Of a stretch of 5,388 bases of DNA, positions 1-5,388 are shown one piece after another. The position numbers and the translations under genes were made by a program. The notes under the pieces were generated by a model, which was given only the letters and a program-made list of their open reading frames with translations, ran no database searches and was not told the origin of the DNA. Source of the stretch: Lachnospiraceae bacterium UBA7481 (GTDB taxonomy: Bacteria; Bacillota; Clostridia; Lachnospirales; Lachnospiraceae); contig DLOP01000116.1 of assembly GCA_002478505.1 (NCBI GenBank), positions 33,021 to 38,408 on the forward strand. The letters are read 5' to 3'. Numbering within the stretch: position 1 is the stretch's first letter; each line of letters starts with the position of its first letter.

Positions 1-10
1 AAAAATAAGA

Positions 11-50
11 TATCAATCTTATATTTCAATCTGTATCCTTTCAATCTGTA
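11..50. repeat. Short tandem-like direct repeats, core TCAATCT
   Basis: The 12-mer TTTCAATCTGTA occurs twice without mismatch, at 24-35 and 39-50, separated by 3 bp. The core TCAATCT occurs a third time at 13-19, so three cores start 13 and 15 bp apart, which is more than one helical turn. Positions 5-22 also form a 7-bp AT-only inverted repeat (ATAAGAT/ATCTTAT); read on the minus strand it is followed by a T-run at the window edge. The spacing resembles a regulator-binding array, but no known consensus was recognised, and low-complexity AT-rich drift is possible. Confidence 0.5.
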
Positions 51-132
51 AAATCTGATAAGCAACTTTGTAAATTGTCTATACACTTTTGAAATATAAT
101 GAGGGCATAAAAATCCTTATTTAAATGCTGCC

Positions 133-170
133 TGTCAAACTGCGCAAAAGAGTTTGTGTGCCGTTTGACA
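133..170. other. Long hairpin downstream of dgt
   Basis: TGTCAAAC (133-140) pairs perfectly with GTTTGACA (163-170). After a 2-nt bulge (161-162) the stem continues as 141-148 with 153-160, closing on a 4-nt loop (149-152), giving 16 pairs on the plus strand. Three of the inner pairs are G-U wobbles on the plus strand and would be A-C mismatches on the minus strand, so the full stem fits a plus-strand RNA better. It begins 24 bp past the dgt stop codon, where a transcript 3' end would be expected. No T-run directly follows the stem on either strand: the plus strand has TTTTT at 184-188, and the minus strand has one about 19 nt away. It is therefore not a textbook intrinsic terminator. Confidence 0.5.
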
Positions 171-194
171 CTACGTACATGACTTTTTGTTTGA

Positions 195-1199
195 TCATCC
201 ATGCCAAGACTTCGGTATAAAAATCTCCTCATACAGGGCGATCGCAAACCGGTCGGTCATTGCTCCGATATAATCGCATGCCACGCGTTCCACCGGTTCC
301 CCTCGGTCTAGCAGGAACAAAAACTCCTGCGGCATTTCATCCTTGTGCTTCACAAAATGTTCAAACAGCGTCTCCACCAGATTTTCAGCCTTGTGCTCCT
401 CCGCCTTTGCAACCGGGCTTTGATAGACCCGCTCAAACATGAATTCGCGCATCTTTTTCATCGCATCCGCCACCTCATCCGACATTCTGATATCGTCCTG
501 ATCAAAGCTTGCATTGACAATATCATGAATAAAACGGTCAAGACGCTCCCTCGTGGTATATCCGATCACGTCGCCAATCTCCTTGGGGACGTCAGAATCC
601 CTTAATATATTACCGCGGATCGCATCATCCATATCATGATGGATATATGCGATCTTATCAGACAATCTTACGATCTTTCCTTCTAATGTCGCCGGCATAC
701 TGCTGGTCTGGTGGTTAAGGATGCCGTCCCTGACTTCCATTGTCAGATTCAGTCCCATGCCGTCTTTTTCCAGTACGTCAACGGTACGTACGCTCTGTTC
801 GTTATGTTTAAATCCTCCGGGACAGACCCTGTTCAGCGCTCTCTCTCCGGCATGTCCAAACGGCGTATGACCCAAATCATGTCCTAGAGCAATCGCCTCC
901 ACCAGCTCTTCATTCAGACGAAGGGCTTTGGCGATCGTCCTCGCATTCTGCGAAACCTCCAGCGTATGCGTCAGTCTTGTCCGGTAATGATCTCCCTCCG
1001 GCGTCAGAAATACCTGGGTCTTATCCTTCAGCCGGCGAAATGCCTTACTGTGAAGGATCCTGTCTCTGTCACGCTGAAAGACAGGACGGATATCGCACTG
1101 TTCCTCCGAGCGCAGCCTTCCCTGGGAATTTTCACTCAAAGTCGCATATTTACTTAAAGATTCCCGCTCCAACAATTCCAGCTGTTCCCGAACGATCAT
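195..1199 (-). CDS. dgt: Deoxyguanosinetriphosphate triphosphohydrolase-like protein
   Basis: This is an HD-domain nucleotide hydrolase. Family members cleave dGTP, or other dNTPs in the dGTPase-like branch, to the deoxynucleoside and triphosphate in the cytosol, shaping the dNTP pool. Numbered from the ATG at 1199 (334 residues), the metal-binding HD signature is complete: His78 in RLTHTLEV, His107-Asp108 in ALGHDLGHTPFGHAGE, and Asp181 in VRLSDKIAYIHHDMDDAIR. The segment FQRDRDRILHSKAFRRLKDK before the HD domain and HNEQSVR after it are also typical. An in-frame GTG at 1238 would add 13 residues, but I prefer the ATG at 1199. A perfect AAGGAGG lies 11 nt upstream of it, while the GTG has only a weak site. 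The start MIVREQLE... also matches how relatives usually begin. The gene diverges from the methyltransferase gene. In many Clostridia dgt is followed by dnaG and rpoD; no such gene begins in the 194 bp downstream here. The exact substrate cannot be read from sequence. Confidence 0.96.
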   Translation of the reverse strand: MIVREQLELLERESLSKYATLSENSQGRLRSEEQCDIRPVFQRDRDRILHSKAFRRLKDKTQVFLTPEGDHYRTRLTHTLEVSQNARTIAKALRLNEELVEAIALGHDLGHTPFGHAGERALNRVCPGGFKHNEQSVRTVDVLEKDGMGLNLTMEVRDGILNHQTSSMPATLEGKIVRLSDKIAYIHHDMDDAIRGNILRDSDVPKEIGDVIGYTTRERLDRFIHDIVNASFDQDDIRMSDEVADAMKKMREFMFERVYQSPVAKAEEHKAENLVETLFEHFVKHKDEMPQEFLFLLDRGEPVERVACDYIGAMTDRFAIALYEEIFIPKSWHG

Positions 1200-1210
1200 C
1201 GCCAGTCTTC

Positions 1211-1217
1211 CCTCCTT
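1211..1217 (-). promoter_or_regulatory. dgt ribosome binding site
   Basis: On the minus strand AAGGAGG lies 11 nt before the ATG at 1199. It falls inside the extension that translation from the GTG at 1238 would add, so it decides in favour of the shorter protein. The GTG itself is preceded only by AAAAGGGTG at a longer distance. Confidence 0.75.
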
Positions 1218-1432
1218 AAGCCCTCTTTGGTATTCCACTTTACATTTTTCGCACCCTTTTTTAATATTCTGCTTCTTTTTTCCTTTTCCTTTTTTCTTTT
1301 TTAATTTTATTCAGGTATTTGCAAAACTTTTAAAAGCAGAAATTTTTCTCTTTTAAATTTGTCCCAATTCTACTTCGTGTTCCCAGCTGAATGCAAGGAA
1401 TAAATATTTTGCTTTTAGAATGACATGACCTG

Positions 1433-1441
1433 TGGTATAGT
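1433..1441 (+). promoter_or_regulatory. Extended -10 promoter of the methyltransferase gene
   Basis: TGGTATAGT fits the extended -10 form TGnTATAAT with one mismatch. The -35 region 16-17 bp upstream (TTTAGA or TTTTAG, 1413-1419) is weak, as is common when an extended -10 is present. The start would lie near 1448, giving a leader of about 33 nt before the ATG at 1481. An alternative pairing, ATGACA (1420-1425) with TATACA (1444-1449) at 18 bp, is possible but has a poorer -10. Confidence 0.5.
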
Positions 1442-1480
1442 GATATACAAATCATAATTTGCAGTGAGGAACATTATACT

Positions 1481-2131
1481 ATGTTGGAAGAAATGGCATC
1501 GTTTTTTGAAAACAGGCTTATGGGTTATGACGAACACATGATGACTACAATTGAAGGCGCACCGGAATTTTACAAATACACAGCGTCACAATTACCTTTC
1601 ACAGAATATTGCGCAATACTGGATTTAGGATGCGGAACGGGGCTTGAGTTGGTGGAATATCTCACTTTGAATCCTTCCGCTAGCATTACGGGGATCGACT
1701 TGTCGGAAGGAATGCTGTCTGCACTTAAGGATAAATTTCCGGGTAGGACGCTGAATTTGATTTGTGGTTCTTATTTTGATGTACCGTTTGGAAAAAACCA
1801 GTTTGATGCTGCGGTTTCTGTTGAATCGCTTCACCATTTTACGGCGGAAGAGAAATTGTCTCTTTATAAAAAACTTGTCAATTCTCTGAAAGCAAACGGC
1901 TATTTTGTTCTTACAGATTACTTCGCAGAAAGCGAAGCACTTGAACAGGAATATTTTGAGAATCTCCTACAGTTAAAATTGGAACAAGGCATTATTGACA
2001 GCAGATTTTATCATTATGATACTCCTCTTACCATCGACCATGAGAGGGAGGTCTTGAGATTGGCTGGTTTTTCACGGTGTGAAATACTGAAAAATTGGGG
2101 AGCAACATATACGATAAAAGCAACTAAATAA
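1481..2131 (+). CDS. Class I SAM-dependent methyltransferase
   Basis: This is a 216-residue soluble protein with the Rossmann-fold methyltransferase domain (Methyltransf_11/25 type) that transfers a methyl group from S-adenosylmethionine to an unidentified small molecule or other acceptor. Motif I is ILDLGCGTG at residues 46-54. The ribose-binding acidic residue is Asp73 in GIDLSEGM. The next motif is SVESLHHF at 113-120, followed by LKANGYFVLTDYF at 136-148. The N-terminal 40 residues (MASFFENR...DEHM...APEFYKYTA) and the C-terminal part (FYHYDTPLTIDHE, then LRLAGF and NWGATYTIKA) form the usual cap of this small family. TGAGGA at 1465-1470 is the ribosome binding site, 10 nt from the ATG. 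It appears monocistronic: it is divergent from dgt and has a 220-bp gap to lrgA. Its sequence looks more AT-rich than dgt or purL, which could reflect later acquisition but is weak evidence. The domain is certain; the substrate is unknown. Confidence 0.93.
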   Translation: MLEEMASFFENRLMGYDEHMMTTIEGAPEFYKYTASQLPFTEYCAILDLGCGTGLELVEYLTLNPSASITGIDLSEGMLSALKDKFPGRTLNLICGSYFDVPFGKNQFDAAVSVESLHHFTAEEKLSLYKKLVNSLKANGYFVLTDYFAESEALEQEYFENLLQLKLEQGIIDSRFYHYDTPLTIDHEREVLRLAGFSRCEILKNWGATYTIKATK

Positions 2132-2229
2132 ATTTCAGTTTAGAGACATCGGGAACATGGAAGTAAATTGGGGATTAAATTTTTCTATCTTATTTACATT
2201 TTCTGCTTTCATAAAATTCGTAGTTCTCT

Positions 2230-2259
2230 TTGAAATGGTTATGCCTTTTTTGTTATAGA
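2230..2259 (+). promoter_or_regulatory. Candidate lrgAB promoter
   Basis: TTGAAA (2230-2235, one mismatch to TTGACA) is followed after 18 bp by TATAGA (2254-2259), preceded by TG in the extended -10 position (TGTTATAGA, 2251-2259). Transcription would start near 2266 and leave a leader of about 85 nt before lrgA. A second possible -10, TATAAA at 2315-2320, has no convincing -35. The spacer 2132-2351 shows no clear terminator for the upstream methyltransferase gene and no gene I can recognise. Confidence 0.4.
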
Positions 2260-2351
2260 TCGGGCAAAATTCAAGCATACTAATAGAAGCGCCGGTTAAA
2301 TCAGCGTTTTCTACTATAAAAACACACTTTGAAAGAAACGGATAAAACGTC

Positions 2352-2804
2352 ATGAAACATCTTGTCTCCATAGGAATCATCACCGCAGTCTGTTTTGCCG
2401 GTGAATTATTATACTTCCTGCTGCCGCTACCGATACCGGCAAGCATCTATGGTCTGCTTCTTATGCTGATACTTCTTTTCACAGGGATCGTGAATGTGCA
2501 TCAGGTAGAACTGACCTCCAATTTCTTTTTGAAGGTTATGCCGCTATTCTTTTTAGAACCTGCAGTAAAACTTATGACCTCCCTTCCGGCGTTGAAGGGA
2601 AATGTAATCCCCATCCTGTTCCTCTGTCTTGTTTCTACGATCATCGTAACTGTCGTTACCGGAATGACGGCGGAGAAGATCTGCGCCTGCCGAAGATCCA
2701 AAGATCAGGACAGCATGCCGGCGATAAAGGAAAAAAAGAAACGTAATCTAACTAAGGAATATCAGAAAAAACAACACAGTCAAAACAAAGGAGAACAGAT
2801 ATGA
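2352..2804 (+). CDS. lrgA: CidA/LrgA family membrane protein
   Basis: This is a 150-residue integral membrane protein of the CidA/LrgA (holin-like) family. In staphylococci these proteins, paired with LrgB, modulate murein hydrolase activity and autolysis; in Bacillus and Streptococcus the pair has been linked to pyruvate transport. About four hydrophobic segments are visible, near residues 5-24, 28-47, 60-77 and 86-107. The family signature LPLPIPASIYGLLLMLI spans the first two. TM3 carries Glu69 and Lys73 where S. aureus LrgA, recalled from memory, has Pro and Ser. A basic, hydrophilic tail (residues 112-150) follows TM4 and probably lies in the cytoplasm. The start MKHLVSIGII agrees with the family, although its ribosome binding site (GAAAGAAACGG, from 2331) is weak. 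The stop overlaps the lrgB start by 4 nt. No lytST-type regulator lies in the window. Whether it acts in lysis control or transport here cannot be decided. Confidence 0.93.
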   Translation: MKHLVSIGIITAVCFAGELLYFLLPLPIPASIYGLLLMLILLFTGIVNVHQVELTSNFFLKVMPLFFLEPAVKLMTSLPALKGNVIPILFLCLVSTIIVTVVTGMTAEKICACRRSKDQDSMPAIKEKKKRNLTKEYQKKQHSQNKGEQI

Positions 2805-3511
2805 GCACAAACCTCAACGAAATCCTGCAGAATTCCACATATTTTGGCGCCTTTATCAGCATTTTCTTTTATTGGATCGGTTATTATCTGCAGAAAAAAT
2901 TAAAAAAACCGTTTCTCAATCCTCTTCTAATAGCTCTTGTGCTGATCATCGCCTTACTTAGCTTTCTGCAGGTGGATTACGAAACCTACCAGCTCAGTGC
3001 CAAATATATTACCTATTTTCTTACGCCTGCAACCGTCTGCCTTGCTGTCCCTTTATATAAACAGCTGACGCTTTTAAAAGAGAATCTTACTGCTATTTTG
3101 ATCGCTATCCTTGCCGGCTGCATTTCCCATCTGATCGTAGTCGCCGGACTTAGTTTTCTATTCCATTGGAACAGGGATTTCCTATTTTCTTTCCTGCCAA
3201 AATCCGTTACCACTCCAATCGCTTTAGGGATCTGCAATGAGAACGGCGGCATGGAAGAACTCACCATCATCGGCGTAACGGTTGCAGGACTGTCAGGCTC
3301 CATCCTTGGTCCTGCCCTGTTAAAACTCTTTCATATTAAAAATCCCATCGCACAGGGACTTGCGCTCGGCACAGCCTCCCATGCGATCGGGACTTCTAAA
3401 GCGGTAGAACTGGGCGATATTCAGGCTGCCGTCAGCTCCGTAGCTATTGTGATCACCGGTATTATGACGGTTGTTCTCATACCGGTATATATCCGTCTTT
3501 TCCTTCCGTAG
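2801..3511 (+). CDS. lrgB: CidB/LrgB family membrane protein
   Basis: This is a 236-residue polytopic membrane protein, the usual partner of LrgA. The family includes bacterial LrgB/CidB, the Bacillus PftB pyruvate transport subunit and the plastid glycolate/glycerate transporter PLGG1, so a transport role with LrgA is plausible. Visible family motifs are LTPATVCLAVPLYKQ (residues 74-88), LPKSVTTPIALGI (132-144), GVTVAGLSGSILGP (158-171) and GLALGTASHAIGTSKA (186-201). Hydrophobic stretches run along most of the chain, and the length is normal for the family. The start codon overlaps the lrgA stop (ATGA, 2801-2804). A strong AAAGGAG lies at 2787-2793, 7 nt upstream, which indicates translational coupling and balanced expression. 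The gene converges on purL, with a large palindrome starting 29 bp after its stop. Confidence 0.95.
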   Translation: MSTNLNEILQNSTYFGAFISIFFYWIGYYLQKKLKKPFLNPLLIALVLIIALLSFLQVDYETYQLSAKYITYFLTPATVCLAVPLYKQLTLLKENLTAILIAILAGCISHLIVVAGLSFLFHWNRDFLFSFLPKSVTTPIALGICNENGGMEELTIIGVTVAGLSGSILGPALLKLFHIKNPIAQGLALGTASHAIGTSKAVELGDIQAAVSSVAIVITGIMTVVLIPVYIRLFLP

Positions 3512-3522
3512 ATTCTCTCTCA

Positions 3523-3534
3523 ATTATTGGAAAT
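3523..3534 (+). repeat. 12-bp direct repeat, left copy
   Basis: ATTATTGGAAAT is repeated exactly, in the same orientation, at 3706-3717. The left copy lies 12 bp after the lrgB stop and 5 bp before the palindrome at 3540. The pair encloses 171 bp. It could be a trace of an insertion or duplication; a chance match cannot be excluded. Confidence 0.5.
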
Positions 3535-3539
3535 TATAT

Positions 3540-3656
3540 GGCAAGCTGCACATATAATAATCCGTGCATATGCATTGGGACGGAAATTAGGAATGTTTAG
3601 AATTTCTTATTTCCGCACAGCAGCATAGGCACAGATTATTATTTGTGCAGCCTGCC
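3540..3656. repeat. Large imperfect palindrome between lrgB and purL
   Basis: The arms 3540-3567 and 3629-3656 are reverse complements at 25 of 28 positions (left arm begins GGCAAGCTGCACA; right arm ends TGTGCAGCCTGCC). On the same centre, near 3598, further pairs follow: 3569-3573 with 3623-3627, 3581-3587 with 3609-3615 (CGGAAAT/ATTTCCG), and 3589-3594 with 3602-3607. About 43 base pairs can form in a single 117-nt hairpin. Two of the three outer-arm mismatches become G-U pairs if the minus strand is transcribed, leaving one mismatch in 28. It lies between convergent genes, where terminators are expected, but no T-run follows the stem on either side and it is much longer than an intrinsic terminator. 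A MITE-like element, an RNA processing or stabilising hairpin, or a bidirectional transcription barrier are the options. Confidence 0.85.
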
Positions 3657-3705
3657 GCCTCAAAATTCAGTCCATGATGTTTACATAACTCTTTTGCAAT
3701 TACCT

Positions 3706-3717
3706 ATTATTGGAAAT
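3706..3717 (+). repeat. 12-bp direct repeat, right copy, over the purL stop
   Basis: This is an exact copy of ATTATTGGAAAT at 3523-3534. It covers the purL stop codon (3707-3709) and its last codons (Tyr-Phe-Gln), so the copy near lrgB looks like a displaced piece of the purL 3' end. The repeat lies 49 bp beyond the right end of the palindrome, so it does not bracket it symmetrically. Confidence 0.5.
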
Positions 3718-5388
3718 ACGCCACCCCGGATTCAAAGATCTTCAGATCCTGCTCTCCATAAATGTTCATTGCCACAGCCGTATCCCGGCGTTCCGCATGC
3801 GCCATTTTTCCAAAACATCTGCCATCCGGTGAGGTGATCCCTTCGATGGCCATATAGGAACCATTGACATTCCATTCTTCATCCATGGAAATATTGCCCT
3901 CAATATCCGCATACTGCGTCGCCACCTGTCCGTTTTCAAACAGCCTGTCCAGCCATTCCTTCGGCGCAACGAACCTGCCTTCTCCATGAGATGCCGGCGA
4001 GCAATAGGTCTCTCCTAACACCGCCTGCGACAGCCATGGCGATTTGTTGGAAACCACCTTGGTATAGACCATTTTGGAGATATGTCTGTTAATGGTATTA
4101 AAAGTCAACGTCGGCGAATCCTCCTTCTGCCCGACGATCTCCCCATAAGGCACCAGTCCAAGCTTGATCAACGCCTGAAAACCGTTACAGATTCCCAACG
4201 CCAGTCCATCCCGTTCCTGCAGCAGCTTATGGACCGCTTCTTTCAGCTTCTCATTCTGGAAAGCCGTTGCAAAAAACTTCGCGCTTCCATCCGGCTCATC
4301 ACCTGCCGAGAATCCGCCGGGGAACATAATGATCTGCGCCTGTGAAATAGCCTTTTCAAATTCCTGCACGGAATCACGGATATCCTCCGCTGTCAGATTC
4401 TTAAATACTTTTGTCACCACCTCAGCTCCGGCTCTGGTAAACGCCCTTGCAGAGTCATATTCGCAGTTCGTTCCCGGAAATACCGGAATAAAGACCCTCG
4501 GCTTTGCCACCTTATGTTTGCAGAGATACACGCTGTCCGCTTTATAAACTCCGCTGTCCACCTTAGCGTCATCCTCAGAAGCTTTTGTAGGGAATACCTT
4601 CTCCAACGGCTTCTTCCATGCCGCTAGCGCTTCCTCCTGGGAAAGGGTCATATCCTGACAGACAAATGCTCCGTCTGTCACTGTACCCACCAGCGTATAA
4701 GGCACTGTAATGCCATCCAACGCATCTGCCGGTATCTCCGCAAGGATATTGCCCAACTGATTCTCAAATAACTCTTCCTCGTCTATCTCAGCCGAAATCT
4801 CTACGCCAAGGCCGTTGCCAAATCCCATCTTGGAAACTGCCGCCGCGATACCCCTGGCATCCAGCGCATACGCCGCCACGATCTTCTTTTCCGCCATCAG
4901 CGCACTGATCTGATCATACAATTCCAATACGTCCTTATATACCGGTATATCATATTCATCCCTGTCGATCTGGAAAAGCACAAGTTTATCGCCTGCCTGC
5001 TTCAATTCCGGCGTTATGATATCCGTATGCTTCGCCACATCTACCGCGAAGGATACCAGCGTAGGCGGCACATCAATATGATTGAATGTACCGGACATAC
5101 TATCCTTGCCGCCGATCGACGCCAGCTCAAATCCGATCTGCGCGTCATATGCACCAAGCAGCGCCGCAAAAGGCTGACTCCATCTGGAAGGATCCTCCGT
5201 CATCCTGCGGAAATATTCCTGAAAGGTAAAATGGATCTTCTTATAATCTCCGCCGGACGCAACAATCTTTGCCATGGATTCCATGACTGCGTAGATTGCC
5301 CCGTGATACGGGCTCCATGACGACAGATACGGATCAAATCCATAACTCATCATGGTTACGGCATCCGTCTTCTGCGTACCAAGCATCG
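3707..5388 (-). CDS. purL: Phosphoribosylformylglycinamidine synthase, C-terminal part (partial)
   Basis: FGAM synthase converts FGAR, ATP and glutamine to FGAM in the fourth step of de novo purine synthesis. The visible 559 residues are the C-terminal part of a single-chain enzyme of usually about 1,250 residues; the frame stays open to the window edge, and the methionine at 5386 is internal. Residues 1-280 belong to the second half of the synthetase core: SYGFDPYLSSWSPYHGA (14-30), ASIGGKDSMSGTF (89-101) and FGNGLGVEI (189-197). The glutaminase domain starts near 296 (PRVFIPVFPGTNCEYDSARAF). Cys400 in LGICNGFQ is the nucleophile, and His530 and Glu532 in MAHAERR complete the triad. FPGGFSAGDEPDGSAKF (355-371) and SHGEGRF (466-472) are further family motifs. 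The fused amidotransferase means no separate purQ is needed. It converges on lrgB. Its promoter and any purine-responsive control lie outside the window. Identity is very secure; no frameshift is seen. Confidence 0.97.
   Translation of the reverse strand, partial: MLGTQKTDAVTMMSYGFDPYLSSWSPYHGAIYAVMESMAKIVASGGDYKKIHFTFQEYFRRMTEDPSRWSQPFAALLGAYDAQIGFELASIGGKDSMSGTFNHIDVPPTLVSFAVDVAKHTDIITPELKQAGDKLVLFQIDRDEYDIPVYKDVLELYDQISALMAEKKIVAAYALDARGIAAAVSKMGFGNGLGVEISAEIDEEELFENQLGNILAEIPADALDGITVPYTLVGTVTDGAFVCQDMTLSQEEALAAWKKPLEKVFPTKASEDDAKVDSGVYKADSVYLCKHKVAKPRVFIPVFPGTNCEYDSARAFTRAGAEVVTKVFKNLTAEDIRDSVQEFEKAISQAQIIMFPGGFSAGDEPDGSAKFFATAFQNEKLKEAVHKLLQERDGLALGICNGFQALIKLGLVPYGEIVGQKEDSPTLTFNTINRHISKMVYTKVVSNKSPWLSQAVLGETYCSPASHGEGRFVAPKEWLDRLFENGQVATQYADIEGNISMDEEWNVNGSYMAIEGITSPDGRCFGKMAHAERRDTAVAMNIYGEQDLKIFESGVAYFQ

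Noticed and set aside
41..247. 68-residue open frame on the minus strand downstream of dgt
   Set aside because: It overlaps the dgt 3' end in another frame, runs through the hairpin and the short repeats, has no convincing ribosome binding site and resembles no family I know.
345..605. Open frames on the strand opposite dgt (also near 260-442 and 966-1219)
   Set aside because: They are shadows of the well-supported dgt coding sequence, with no motifs or initiation signals.
1625..1837. Open frame opposite the methyltransferase gene
   Set aside because: It lies wholly inside a gene with clear methyltransferase motifs on the other strand and has an arbitrary composition.
2132..2195. Terminator for the methyltransferase gene
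   Set aside because: Only a 5-bp AT stem (AAATT/AATTT near 2164-2180) before a short T-run was seen, too weak to call.
2222..2254. LytTR-type binding site (repeated GTT at about 15-bp steps) upstream of lrgA
   Set aside because: Considered because LytTR regulators often control lrgAB, but the bases around each GTT do not fit the consensus and the spacing is not the expected one.
3643..3837. 64-residue plus-strand frame across the palindrome and purL end
   Set aside because: It starts inside the palindrome arm and runs antisense through purL; there is no ribosome binding site or family likeness.
4082..5320. Plus-strand frames opposite purL (4082-4345, 4329-4547, 5027-5320)
   Set aside because: All are shadows of the intact purL coding sequence.
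1..5388. CRISPR array, tRNA, rRNA, riboswitch, transposase or phage genes
   Set aside because: None seen: there are no regularly spaced long repeats, no recognisable tRNA or riboswitch cores and no mobile-element proteins. The short repeats at 11-50 are too close together for CRISPR.

Overview
The window looks like a chromosomal segment of a Gram-positive anaerobe of the Clostridia, most likely Lachnospiraceae. This is inferred from four things: the dGTPase-like protein type, the large single-chain FGAM synthase with a fused glutaminase domain, the lrgA-lrgB pair, and strong AAGGAGG-type ribosome binding sites with AT-rich spacers. No marker gene fixes the genus.

Layout from left to right. 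Positions 1-194 are AT-rich and non-coding, with short direct repeats (11-50) and a long hairpin (133-170). Positions 195-1199 (minus) encode a dGTP triphosphohydrolase-like HD-domain enzyme (dgt). Positions 1200-1480 separate two divergent genes; they hold the dgt ribosome binding site, a purine-rich tract on the dgt strand, and an extended -10 promoter for the plus-strand gene. Positions 1481-2131 (plus) encode a class I SAM-dependent methyltransferase of unknown substrate. Positions 2132-2351 are an AT-rich spacer with a likely promoter. Positions 2352-3511 (plus) carry a translationally coupled lrgA-lrgB pair, membrane proteins of the CidA/LrgA and CidB/LrgB families. Positions 3512-3706 are a convergent spacer dominated by a large imperfect palindrome (3540-3656). 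Positions 3707-5388 (minus) hold the C-terminal part of purL (FGAM synthase), which runs off the right edge.

The genes do not form one pathway. dgt (dNTP pool control) and purL (de novo purine synthesis) both concern purine nucleotides but lie far apart and are probably separate units. lrgAB is a self-contained membrane module linked in other bacteria to cell death and lysis control and to pyruvate transport. The methyltransferase looks like a stand-alone gene.

I found no evidence of a new multi-gene system. The most notable unexplained element is the 117-bp palindrome between lrgB and purL, together with a 12-bp direct repeat around it, one copy of which covers the purL stop codon. The hairpin and short repeats left of dgt come second.
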